Positions 1 through 6,764 of a stretch of 9,381 bases of DNA are shown here, one piece after another; position 1 is the stretch's first letter; the number at the start of each line of letters is the position of its first letter. Both the position numbers and the translations under genes were made by a program. The notes below the pieces were generated by a model, which worked only from the letters and a program-made list of their open reading frames with translations, was not told the origin of the DNA and searched no databases. Origin of the DNA: Methylococcales bacterium (GTDB lineage Bacteria; Pseudomonadota; Gammaproteobacteria; Methylococcales; Methylomonadaceae); the NCBI GenBank assembly GCA_009692395.1, contig SHZG01000091.1, positions 1 through 9,381 on the forward strand, written 5' to 3'.

Positions 1-75
1 CGTTGCATTGCGTCCTGACTTGCCAATCTGGTTACTTTTACAGAATGGACAGGTGATTTCTTGGTAGCAGCTCAT
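1..75 (-). CDS. insA: IS1-family transposase InsA, N-terminal fragment (cut by window edge)
   Basis: The first 25 codons of the InsA-like protein are visible on the minus strand, starting from the ATG at 75-73. They include the first CxxC pair (Cys9, Cys12) of the N-terminal zinc-binding segment of IS1 InsA proteins. Compared with the right-hand copy, residues 17-18 read Ile-Gly instead of Met-Ser and everything else visible is identical. In IS1, InsA binds the terminal repeats, and a frameshifted InsAB' fusion is the active transposase. No lesion is visible in these 25 codons, but the rest is missing, so it cannot be said whether this copy is functional. It is co-directional with lpxC and could be reached by read-through from it. 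Confidence 0.85.
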   Translation of the reverse strand, partial: MSCYQEITCPFCKSNQIGKSGRNAT

Positions 76-148
76 AAGGTCTTTTCGGTAAGTGTGATTT
101 TATTCTGCCCGTGATTTTAATCTATCATCACAGATTTAACCCACTACC
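1..148 (-). mobile_element. IS1-family insertion sequence, left copy (partial, runs off the window edge)
   Basis: Read on the minus strand from 148 down to 1, this is the 5' end of an IS1-family element. It opens with ggtagtgggttaaatctgtg, and the insA start codon lies 74 bases inside the end. The same 148 bases recur in opposite orientation at 8920-9067, with 143 of 148 identical and no gaps. The mismatches are at 139, 85, 79, 31 and 30 of this copy. The end is placed at 148 because identity with the other copy stops there: the outside base is t here and a in the right copy. It sits only 8 bases beyond the lpxC stop codon. The distal end and the target duplication are outside the window, so the full length and activity of this copy cannot be judged. 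Confidence 0.9.
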
Positions 149-156
149 AGAATTAA

Positions 157-1080
157 TTATTCAGGAGTTCTTGGCGTTTGTGCAGACTGCATAAACGAAA
201 TCGGAGCTTCTTCATCGTCATCAAACGACACCATTTCCCACGCGTCAATATTTTCCAACAAAGTGCGTAGTAATTTATTGTTTAAGCCATGACCTGATTT
301 ATAGCCGACGAATTCGCCGATTAAGCTATGACCTAACAGATATAAATCACCAATCGCATCCAGAATTTTGTGCTTCACAAATTCATCAGCACAGCGTAAA
401 CCGTCTTCATTGAGAATTTTGTTGTCATCAACCACAATTGCATTATCAAGGCTACCGCCCAGTGCGAGATTGTTGTCTCTGAGCATTTGAATGTCTTTCA
501 TAAAACCAAAAGTTCTAGCACGGCTCACTTCTTTCACAAAGGTAGTCGAAGAAAAATCCATCGTCGCGGTTTTAACGTGTTCTTCAAACGCGGGGTGTTC
601 AAAATCAATGGTGAAGGTGACTTTAAAACCTTCAAAGGGATTAAATTCTGCCCATTTATCGCCATCTTCAATACGAAGACTACGTTTAATACGAATATAT
701 TGTTTAGGGCAGTCTTGTTCTGCCACACCTGCCGATTGCAATAAAAATACAAATGGCCCCGCGCTACCGTCCATAATCGGCACTTCAGAGGCACTGACAT
801 CGATCATTGCATTATCGATACCTAGACCTGCAAAGGCGGATAATAAATGCTCAATGGTGGAAATTTTGACATCACCCGCAACCAGTGTAGTTGACAGCAC
901 AGTTTCACCGACATTGCTGGGTGTGGCTTGAATAATCACAGGTTCATCTAAATCCACGCGGCGAAAACGAATACCTGTATTCGGTTCGGAGGGGCGCAAG
1001 GTTAAATAGATTTTTTCGCCCGTGTGTAGACCTATGCCCGTGGCTCTGATGGTATTTTTTAAAGTACGTTGTTTAATCAT
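157..1080 (-). CDS. lpxC: UDP-3-O-acyl-N-acetylglucosamine deacetylase LpxC
   Basis: This is the cytosolic zinc amidase that catalyses the committed step of lipid A synthesis, deacetylating UDP-3-O-acyl-GlcNAc. The 307-residue product is close to the usual ~305. Landmarks are visible at nearly the E. coli positions. IEHLLSAFAG holds Glu77 (general base) and His78 (zinc). PIMDGSA is at 101-107 and SRARTFGF at 186-193. KHKILDAIGD supplies zinc ligands His237 and Asp241, and GHGLNN carries His264. The acidic C-terminal tail after residue 285 is variable in the family. The ATG at 1080 starts the canonical 'MIKQRTLKN' N-terminus; no clear Shine-Dalgarno is seen upstream. In many gammaproteobacteria lpxC is last in the dcw division cluster after ftsZ, but here it is divergent from zapE. 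An IS1-family end lies 8 bases past the TAA stop, so any native terminator has been displaced. Confidence 0.97.
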   Translation of the reverse strand: MIKQRTLKNTIRATGIGLHTGEKIYLTLRPSEPNTGIRFRRVDLDEPVIIQATPSNVGETVLSTTLVAGDVKISTIEHLLSAFAGLGIDNAMIDVSASEVPIMDGSAGPFVFLLQSAGVAEQDCPKQYIRIKRSLRIEDGDKWAEFNPFEGFKVTFTIDFEHPAFEEHVKTATMDFSSTTFVKEVSRARTFGFMKDIQMLRDNNLALGGSLDNAIVVDDNKILNEDGLRCADEFVKHKILDAIGDLYLLGHSLIGEFVGYKSGHGLNNKLLRTLLENIDAWEMVSFDDDEEAPISFMQSAQTPRTPE

Positions 1081-1227
1081 AAAATAATAACGTCATTATG
1101 AAGGTGGAGCAAAGGGGTGGAATTTTATCACAATACGACTTAAAAATAGAGATTGAATCCATTTTTTTTATCACACACACAACATTAGCAGTTAAACTAC
1201 TCCCTTACTCTATTTTCAACTTAAATC
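1081..1227. promoter_or_regulatory. Divergent intergenic region between lpxC and zapE
   Basis: These 147 bp separate two divergently transcribed genes, so both promoters should lie here. On the minus strand a TAAAAT box (complement of 1122-1127) is a possible -10 for lpxC, but no good -35 is found at the right spacing. On the plus strand TATTTT at 1211-1216 is a weak -10 candidate for zapE. Neither gene has an obvious Shine-Dalgarno. A short T run and a (CA)n tract near 1160-1182 are the only low-complexity features. The promoters are inferred from layout more than seen in the sequence. Confidence 0.4.
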
Positions 1228-2382
1228 ATGTTAAAGAAATTTTTCCAATCGACGACAGTCGATGCGATAGCGCAATTTCCTGATGTTTCAAAATTACTGG
1301 AGCAGCAATATTTTCATCGTGTTGAGCAACAGACTATTCATTATGACGAAGCGCAATTTGTCGCTATTCATCATTTACAAACCTTATTGAATAACCTAAT
1401 GCTCTTGGTTGCTTATCGACGCAAACCCTTTGCGCATAAACTCCGTCTATCCGCCCAACAAAAATGCCACAGTTTGTATATTTTTGGTGATGTTGGGCGT
1501 GGTAAATCCATGTTAATGGATTTGTTTTATGAAGCGTGTCCGTTACCCCAAAAAAGGCGGGTTTATTTTCATGCCTTGATGCTCGAAGTTCATGCTTTTA
1601 TTCACAAAGCCCAGCAACGCAATCAGCCGAATGCCATTGAAACATTGGCAAAAAAAATCAAAGAATCCACGGTGTTACTGTGTTTTGATGAGTTTCACGT
1701 CACCGATATAGCCGATGCCATGATTTTGCAGCGGCTATTTAGCCAACTATTTGAATTAGGTGTGGTGATAGTCATGACCTCTAATCGCCATCCTAAAGAC
1801 TTATACCAAGGTGGTGTGCAAAAAGAACAGGCGGTCGCGTTGATGCAATTATTACAAAGCGAAGCGAACATTATTGAATTAGCCGCAAAAGTTGATTATC
1901 GACTCAGTTATTCACCTGCATTAACCACCAGCTATTATTTTCCGCTGGATGCTCATGCCAGTGATTTTATTCAACAAAGCTATGATGGTTTAACACAATT
2001 TGCTACTAAAAAATCAGGCGTTTTACCACTATTAGGCAGGCAAATTGTTTTATCTGCGGTGCATAAAAATATCGCATTATTATCCTTTAATGAGTTATGC
2101 GCCCAGCCGCTAAGTGCCGCTGATTATTTAACCATTGCCACCCAATTTACTACTTTAATAGTCACTGATATTCCTAAATTAACCGCCGATAAACATAATG
2201 AAGCGAAACGCTTTGTGACACTTATTGACGCGCTCTACGAACATAAAGTGCAGCTCATCTGCACCGCTGAAGTACCCGCTCACGCGCTTTATACGGAAGG
2301 CGATGGCGTATTTGAATTTAAACGTACGGTGTCGAGACTCATGGAAATGCAGTCGGATAATTATACGAACACGGTGGATTAA
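1228..2382 (+). CDS. zapE: Cell division protein ZapE (AFG1-like P-loop ATPase)
   Basis: This is an ATPase of the AFG1/ZapE family. E. coli ZapE joins the Z-ring late in constriction and affects FtsZ polymers; the eukaryotic relatives are mitochondrial. The 384-residue length fits (E. coli about 375). Walker A is GDVGRGKS at 87-94 with Lys93. Walker B is LLCFDEFHV at 150-158 with Asp154-Glu155. The family signature continues as TDIADAMIL. A sensor-like TSNRHPKDLY lies at 184-193. Near the C-terminus, FEFKRTVSRLMEMQS matches the conserved family ending. The ATG at 1228 was chosen because the N-terminus then has family length; there is no strong ribosome binding site. It is divergent from lpxC and followed by a 113-bp gap before trkA. 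Confidence 0.95.
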   Translation: MLKKFFQSTTVDAIAQFPDVSKLLEQQYFHRVEQQTIHYDEAQFVAIHHLQTLLNNLMLLVAYRRKPFAHKLRLSAQQKCHSLYIFGDVGRGKSMLMDLFYEACPLPQKRRVYFHALMLEVHAFIHKAQQRNQPNAIETLAKKIKESTVLLCFDEFHVTDIADAMILQRLFSQLFELGVVIVMTSNRHPKDLYQGGVQKEQAVALMQLLQSEANIIELAAKVDYRLSYSPALTTSYYFPLDAHASDFIQQSYDGLTQFATKKSGVLPLLGRQIVLSAVHKNIALLSFNELCAQPLSAADYLTIATQFTTLIVTDIPKLTADKHNEAKRFVTLIDALYEHKVQLICTAEVPAHALYTEGDGVFEFKRTVSRLMEMQSDNYTNTVD

Positions 2383-2428
2383 TGCGCTTATTGAAGGTAA
2401 TTAACTTATGGAATCGACGATATTCAGG

Positions 2429-2457
2429 TAAAATGTGCGGTTTCGTATCAATGATAC
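2429..2457 (+). promoter_or_regulatory. Possible trkA promoter -10 and small dyad
   Basis: TAAAAT at 2429-2434 is a plausible -10 box, followed by a GC-rich stretch (gtgcgg). No good -35 is found at 16-18 bp spacing. Just downstream, GTATCA-a-TGATAC (2445-2457) is a perfect 6-bp inverted repeat with one central base, resembling a small operator more than a hairpin. It ends 38 bp before the trkA start codon. No regulator is recognised from it. Confidence 0.3.
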
Positions 2458-2495
2458 AGCACTTTCAGCTGTCTTTAATTTAGCGGTGTGGCTTA

Positions 2496-3857
2496 ATGAA
2501 AATAGTTATTCTTGGGGCGGGTGTGACAGGTTCAGCGGTAGCGGGGGCATTGGCAAGTGAGGAGAATGATATTGTAGTCATTGATTTTAGTCCGTTACTG
2601 CTTGATGCCTTAAAAGAACGCTTTGATATTGCCACCGTCACAGGTAATGCGGCGCATCCCAGTGTGTTAGAGCAAGCGGGGGTTAAAAATGCGGATATAG
2701 TCATTGCCGTGACTGACAGTGATGAAACCAATATGCTGGCGTGTGTCATTATTAATGCACTGTATAGCCGCCCCAAAACGATTGCCCGAGTTCGCGCCAT
2801 TGATTACCTGAAAAATCCAAAATTATTTGGCCCAGAAGGCATTCCTGTCGATCATGTCATTAGCCCTGAACAAGTGGTCATGGAAGCGATTCGTAATTTA
2901 ATTGATTTTCCAGGTGTGCTACATATTTCTGACTTTGCCGATGGTTTAGTCCGCTTGTTTTCGGTGCGTGTGACTGAAGATGGCGTATTAATAGGTAAAC
3001 AAATCAATTCACTTAAAGAGCATTTTACTTCAGGTAAAATTCGCATCGTGTCTATTTTTCGGAACGGTAAGCCGCAACCTATCAACGGTGAGTCGATTAT
3101 CGAAACCAATGATGAGGTGTTTTTTGTTGCCCCGCGCACAGAAGTTCACCGTGTGCTTAAAGAGCTGAACAAATTGGAAGCCCCAATAAAGCGCATTATC
3201 ATTGCTGGCGGTGGTCATGTGGGCAAACGCTTAGCATTGGCATTAGAAGATGACCATCAAGTTAAAGTCATTGAAAAAGACCCTATCCGTGCGCAAAAAA
3301 TTGCCAATGATTTGAATAAAACCGTGGTACTACTCGGCGATTGTGCTGATGAATCATTATTACTTGATGAAGCGATTGATAGTACCGATTTGTTTTGCTC
3401 TATTACCGATAACGATGGGGTCAATATTATCTCTGCCGCACTAGCAAGCAGTCTAGGGGTGCGTAAAACGATCTGTCTGCTTAATCACACGTCCTACACT
3501 AAATTATTACCTGGCACGGGTATTGATGTTGCTATCCTGCCCAATCAAGAAACCCTCGGTGGTATTCTTAAACACGTTCGCCGTGGTGATGTCGCGCAAG
3601 TGACTTCGCTGTGCGGTGGCACAGCTGAAGCGATTGAAGCAGTTGCCCATCGAGGTAACGGCACTAATTCGGTGGTGGGTCTTCCTGTCAACAAAGTCAA
3701 TTTTCCAGCGGGTATCGTGTTAGGTGCGTTGATTCGCAATCATCAAGTGGTTTCCATACATCACGACACTGTATTTGAAGAAAATGATCATGTCATTATG
3801 TTTGCGATGGATAAAAAACTGGTGACTAACATTGAAAAAACCTTTCAGCCACTTTGA
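2496..3857 (+). CDS. trkA: Trk potassium uptake system regulatory NAD-binding protein TrkA
   Basis: This is the cytosolic, peripheral membrane subunit that gates the Trk potassium channel in response to nucleotides. The 453 residues contain the duplicated RCK arrangement typical of gammaproteobacterial TrkA (about 458). The first Rossmann fold carries GAGVTG at 7-12 with acidic Asp30 at the end of beta-2. The first RCK-C lobe covers roughly 140-220. The second Rossmann fold carries GGGHVG at 238-243 with Glu260, and the second RCK-C lobe runs from about 370 to the end. The ATG at 2496 directly begins the first beta strand (MKIVILGAG), which fixes the start. It ends in TGA at the usual family length, showing that TGA acts as a stop here. 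trkH follows after 34 bp with no terminator, so the two are probably co-transcribed. Confidence 0.97.
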   Translation: MKIVILGAGVTGSAVAGALASEENDIVVIDFSPLLLDALKERFDIATVTGNAAHPSVLEQAGVKNADIVIAVTDSDETNMLACVIINALYSRPKTIARVRAIDYLKNPKLFGPEGIPVDHVISPEQVVMEAIRNLIDFPGVLHISDFADGLVRLFSVRVTEDGVLIGKQINSLKEHFTSGKIRIVSIFRNGKPQPINGESIIETNDEVFFVAPRTEVHRVLKELNKLEAPIKRIIIAGGGHVGKRLALALEDDHQVKVIEKDPIRAQKIANDLNKTVVLLGDCADESLLLDEAIDSTDLFCSITDNDGVNIISAALASSLGVRKTICLLNHTSYTKLLPGTGIDVAILPNQETLGGILKHVRRGDVAQVTSLCGGTAEAIEAVAHRGNGTNSVVGLPVNKVNFPAGIVLGALIRNHQVVSIHHDTVFEENDHVIMFAMDKKLVTNIEKTFQPL

Positions 3858-3891
3858 TGTGTCACATAACGCAATGTAAGACCCTCATTCT

Positions 3892-5349
3892 ATGAACGTT
3901 ATTTTAACTATCATCCATATCTTCGGCTTAGTGACAATGGGCTTTAGCGGTCTAATGACGACCTGCTTATTGACTTCCGCGATTGCTGATGACGGCGCGA
4001 CAGCGGCTTTTTTTGACGGCTCATTAATGACCTTTTTCTTCGGGCTGTTGATGTTTTTACCCACTTTACGCACCCCTAAAAAAGTATCACGGCAAGCAGG
4101 TTTTTTATTGGTGTCGATGACGTGGTCATTAAGCCCTGTGTTTTGCGCCCTACCGCTATTATTGTATTTTCCAGAACTCAGTTTTATTGACGCGTATTTT
4201 GAAGCGGTCTCAGGACTCACCACCACGGGCGCGACTATTCTGAGCGGCATAGATAATTTACCGATGTCGATTAATTTATGGCGACATGAATTAAATTGGA
4301 TAGCGGGCATGGGGATTATTATTTTCGCCGTCGCTATTTTGCCCATTTTAGGCATCGGCGGTATGCAGTTATACAAAGCCGAAACACCTGGTTCAGTGAA
4401 AGAATCGGATTTGCCGCCGCGTATTGCCCAAACCGCCAAAGCCTTATGGTTGGTTTATGCAGGCTTTTCAGTGGTGTGTATTATTGCTTTACGCCTTGCG
4501 GGCATGAATTGGTTTGATGCCATTTGTCATGCCTTTGCCGCCATGAGTTTAGGTGGTTTTTCCACGCATGATAGCAGTGTCGGTTTTTTTAATTCGGTGT
4601 CGATTGAAGTGGTACTGAGTATTTTTCAATTACTCGCCGCGATTAATTTTGCCACCCATTTTATAACACTGCGTAAACTATCACTAAAGCCTTATTCGGA
4701 TGATGTTGAAGCAAAGAGTTTTTTGTTATTAGTGCTAAGTAGTTGTTTAGTTGCTGCCGCTGTGTTGCAACACGCGGGAACGTATCCTGATTTTTTGACT
4801 GCGTTACGCCATGCGTCATTTAATTTAATTACTATTGCCACTGATTGTGGATTTGCCAGCCAAGACTTTAATACTTGGCCCATTTTTGTCCCCATGTGGA
4901 TGTTATTTTTGAGCTGTTTATCTGCGTCATCTGGTTCGACGGGTGGTGGTATTCGGATGATTAGAACCATTATTTTAATGAAACAAGCCAGTCTTGAGAT
5001 GTTTAAGTTTATTCATCCTTTTGCCGTGCGCCCATTAAAAATTGGTGATGCCGTAGTCAAAAATGACATCGTTACCTCAGTGATGGGGTTTATTTTCCTG
5101 TATTTCATCAGCATTGTGATTTTAGTCTTCACCCTGCTACTCAGTGGCATGGATTTTATCAGCGCGTTCAGTGCCATCATTGCTTGTTTCAATAACGCAG
5201 GGCCGGGGCTTAATCAAGTAGGGCCTGCAACCAACTATGCCAGTTTGAGTGATTTTCAAACCAGCGTGTGCGCGTTTGCCATGTTATTAGGGCGCGTACA
5301 GATTTTCTCAATTGTAATTTTATTCATTCCTGAATTTTGGCGTAAGTAA
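3892..5349 (+). CDS. trkH: Trk potassium uptake system membrane channel subunit TrkH
   Basis: This is the inner-membrane, potassium-translocating subunit of the Trk system, working as a dimer with a TrkA ring. The 485 residues match the family length (E. coli 483). All four selectivity-filter pore loops are visible: TTTGAT (110-115, Gly113), SLGGFS (219-224), TDCGF (317-321, Gly320) and NNAGPG (434-439, Gly437). The conserved SSGSTGGGIRMIR stretch at 346-358, between the third and fourth repeats, is intact. Many hydrophobic segments run from the N-terminus to the end. The protein begins with a hydrophobic helix right after the ATG at 3892, as TrkH proteins do. It sits 34 bp behind its partner gene. 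The sequence gives no sign of damage. Confidence 0.97.
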   Translation: MNVILTIIHIFGLVTMGFSGLMTTCLLTSAIADDGATAAFFDGSLMTFFFGLLMFLPTLRTPKKVSRQAGFLLVSMTWSLSPVFCALPLLLYFPELSFIDAYFEAVSGLTTTGATILSGIDNLPMSINLWRHELNWIAGMGIIIFAVAILPILGIGGMQLYKAETPGSVKESDLPPRIAQTAKALWLVYAGFSVVCIIALRLAGMNWFDAICHAFAAMSLGGFSTHDSSVGFFNSVSIEVVLSIFQLLAAINFATHFITLRKLSLKPYSDDVEAKSFLLLVLSSCLVAAAVLQHAGTYPDFLTALRHASFNLITIATDCGFASQDFNTWPIFVPMWMLFLSCLSASSGSTGGGIRMIRTIILMKQASLEMFKFIHPFAVRPLKIGDAVVKNDIVTSVMGFIFLYFISIVILVFTLLLSGMDFISAFSAIIACFNNAGPGLNQVGPATNYASLSDFQTSVCAFAMLLGRVQIFSIVILFIPEFWRK

Positions 5350-5384
5350 TCATTACCCTAAAAGGCGGCTACGGGTCTGCGACA

Positions 5385-5399
5385 ATAAGCCACGCTTAT
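5385..5399 (+). terminator. Weak hairpin after trkH (terminator doubtful)
   Basis: ATAAGC-cac-GCTTAT forms a perfect 6-bp stem with a 3-base loop, 35 bp after the trkH stop. It is not followed by a T run, so it does not meet the usual form of an intrinsic terminator. It could still be an RNA-stabilising stem or chance. Confidence 0.25.
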
Positions 5400-5427
5400 G
5401 TTATGTGCCGATTCACAGTAAATCCAC

Positions 5428-5433
5428 TATAAT
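5428..5433 (+). promoter_or_regulatory. Perfect -10 box (TATAAT) of a probable speE promoter
   Basis: An exact TATAAT lies 34 bp upstream of the chosen speE start codon. A transcript starting near 5440 would have a leader of about 28 bases holding the AGGA ribosome site at 5455-5458. The -35 at 16-18 bp spacing is poor. The position also argues against a longer speE start at 5405, which would lie upstream of the promoter. Confidence 0.55.
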
Positions 5434-5454
5434 GCCCGCTTATTCTTCATTTTT

Positions 5455-5458
5455 AGGA
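5455..5458 (+). promoter_or_regulatory. Ribosome binding site deciding the speE start
   Basis: AGGA lies 9 bases before the ATG at 5468. The reading frame is open further upstream to 5405, but those extra 21 codons have no ribosome site, are not conserved in spermidine synthases as I know them, and include the TATAAT box. The ATG at 5468 is therefore preferred. Confidence 0.65.
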
Positions 5459-5467
5459 ATCCACTGC

Positions 5468-6316
5468 ATGAACTCATCCGAATGGTTTACCGAACAAGTT
5501 CCCAGCACGGGAACGGCTTTTTCATTAAAAATTAAACAAAAGTTACACGAAGAACAATCTGATTTTCAATTTCTGGAAATTTACGAAACGGAAACGTTTG
5601 GTAATTTGATGGTGATTGATGGCTGCACGATGGTGTCTACCCGCGATAACTTTTTCTATCATGAAATGATTAGTCATCCTGCGTTATACACCCATCCAAA
5701 TCCTAAACGGGTATGGATTATCGGTGGCGGTGACTGCGGTACGTTACGCGAAGTATTAAAACACCCCGCTGTTGAACACGCGGTACAAATTGATATTGAT
5801 GAACGCGTTACGCGTCTTGCGGAAATTTATTTTCCAGAGTTGTGCGAGTCTAATAACGACCCGCGTGCAGACTTAAAATTTATTGATGGCATTAAATGGG
5901 TGAAGGATGCCGCGCCTAATTCGGTTGATATTATCATCGTTGATAGCACTGACCCGATTGGCCCTGCGGAAGGCTTATTTGGTGAAGCGTTTTACCGTGA
6001 TTGTTTTCATTGCCTGTCAGAAAACGGCATTTTAGTTCAACAAAGCGAATCAGCGTTACTGCATTTAAAACTGATTGGTGAAATGCGTGATGCCATGAGC
6101 AACGCGGGTTTAAGTCATCAACAAACGCTGTTTTTTCCCCAATGTTTGTATCCATCAGGTTGGTGGAGTGCGACGATTGCCAGTAAAGCGGCATTGTCAG
6201 CATTTAGAGAACAAGACTGCGCTAATAAACCCTTTGATACAATTTATTACAATACTGATATTCACAAAGCGTCGTTAGCACAGCCTGAATTTTTTAAAAA
6301 AGCCTTTCCTTTATAA
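5468..6316 (+). CDS. speE: Spermidine synthase (polyamine aminopropyltransferase) SpeE
   Basis: This cytosolic enzyme transfers the aminopropyl group of decarboxylated S-adenosylmethionine to putrescine, giving spermidine. With the start at 5468 it is 282 residues, close to E. coli SpeE (288). The early YHEMISHP segment (64-71) is the family motif with the substrate-contacting tyrosine. The dcSAM site is GGGDCG at 86-91, where many homologues have GGGDGG; the Cys variant keeps the required Asp. The acidic IDIDE follows at 108-112. The catalytic DSTDPIGP is at 159-166, with Asp159 and Asp162 in the E. coli Asp158/Asp161 positions. The small beta-barrel N-terminal domain covers roughly 1-60. 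No speD is adjacent, so the dcSAM supply must be encoded elsewhere. The gene appears intact and probably has its own promoter. Confidence 0.96.
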   Translation: MNSSEWFTEQVPSTGTAFSLKIKQKLHEEQSDFQFLEIYETETFGNLMVIDGCTMVSTRDNFFYHEMISHPALYTHPNPKRVWIIGGGDCGTLREVLKHPAVEHAVQIDIDERVTRLAEIYFPELCESNNDPRADLKFIDGIKWVKDAAPNSVDIIIVDSTDPIGPAEGLFGEAFYRDCFHCLSENGILVQQSESALLHLKLIGEMRDAMSNAGLSHQQTLFFPQCLYPSGWWSATIASKAALSAFREQDCANKPFDTIYYNTDIHKASLAQPEFFKKAFPL

Positions 6317-6485
6317 TGCGGTACTGAATGCAAGACACCACCACATTTAGATTATTTAAATGTGAAAATGACAACCACTGTACCGTTTATCAACTACCTG
6401 TGGGTTCAAATGATGTCGAAAAATATGTCGTCATCATGTGCCGATTCAACCTATTCAACCTTTTTATTAACCGAGACTACCGACT
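6317..6485. other. Intergenic region between speE and ubiK
   Basis: This 169-bp gap has no recognised gene. A 66-codon open frame (6328-6528) crosses it but overlaps the first 43 bases of ubiK, has no ribosome site and resembles no protein I know, so it is not called. At 6436-6448 the 13-mer atgtgccgattca repeats exactly the sequence at 5403-5415 upstream of speE. The ubiK promoter is presumably here, but no consensus boxes stand out. Confidence 0.4.
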
Positions 6486-6746
6486 ATGTTTGATCCTAAA
6501 GCCATTGATGATATTGCGAGTAAATTAACGGCAGCCTTGCCATCAGGCTTCAATAACTTTAAAGAAGACATGGAAAAAAACTTCCATATCGTCTTGCAAA
6601 CTACCTTGGGGAAACTAGATTTAGTGACCCGCGAAGAATTTGAAGTCCAAAAAGCCGTATTAGCTAAAACACGCTCAAAATTAGAAGCCCTAGAACAACG
6701 AGTCGCTGATATAGAACAGCCAGTGCTGACTAAAGAAGAACTGTAA
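6486..6746 (+). CDS. ubiK: Ubiquinone biosynthesis accessory factor UbiK (BMFP / YqiC family)
   Basis: This small 86-residue protein of the BMFP (YqiC) family is known in E. coli to pair with UbiJ and help the soluble Ubi complex make ubiquinone under aerobic conditions. The N-terminal half (1-40) is the amphipathic, membrane-associated region. LGKLDLVTREEF at 41-52 is the family's signature stretch. It is followed by a heptad-like coiled coil to about residue 77 (QKAVLAKTRSKLEALEQRV). The length is normal. A weak GAG at 6473-6475 is the only ribosome-site candidate before the ATG. comM begins 18 bp after the stop; ubiK-comM proximity is seen in other gammaproteobacteria such as Pseudomonas, and the two were probably co-transcribed when comM was intact. 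Confidence 0.93.
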   Translation: MFDPKAIDDIASKLTAALPSGFNNFKEDMEKNFHIVLQTTLGKLDLVTREEFEVQKAVLAKTRSKLEALEQRVADIEQPVLTKEEL

Positions 6747-6764
6747 AACACAGGACGCAAGACT

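Noticed and set aside
491..931. Open frame of 146 codons on the plus strand inside lpxC
   Set aside because: It is fully antisense to a clearly conserved lpxC, has no recognisable motif, and its composition reflects the complement of lpxC codons.
1098..1283. Open frame of 61 codons between lpxC and zapE
   Set aside because: It overlaps the zapE start in another frame, has no ribosome site or recognisable feature, and occupies the region needed for two divergent promoters.
3885..4439. Open frame of 184 codons on the minus strand over trkH
   Set aside because: It is antisense to the first part of trkH, whose pore-loop motifs are intact. No signal or motif is seen in the antisense product.
5405..5467. 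Longer N-terminus for speE starting at 5405
   Set aside because: The extension contains the TATAAT box, lacks a ribosome site, and gives a protein longer than the family; the ATG at 5468 has AGGA nine bases upstream.
6328..6528. 66-codon open frame between speE and ubiK
   Set aside because: It overlaps ubiK, has no ribosome site and matches nothing known; it is probably chance.
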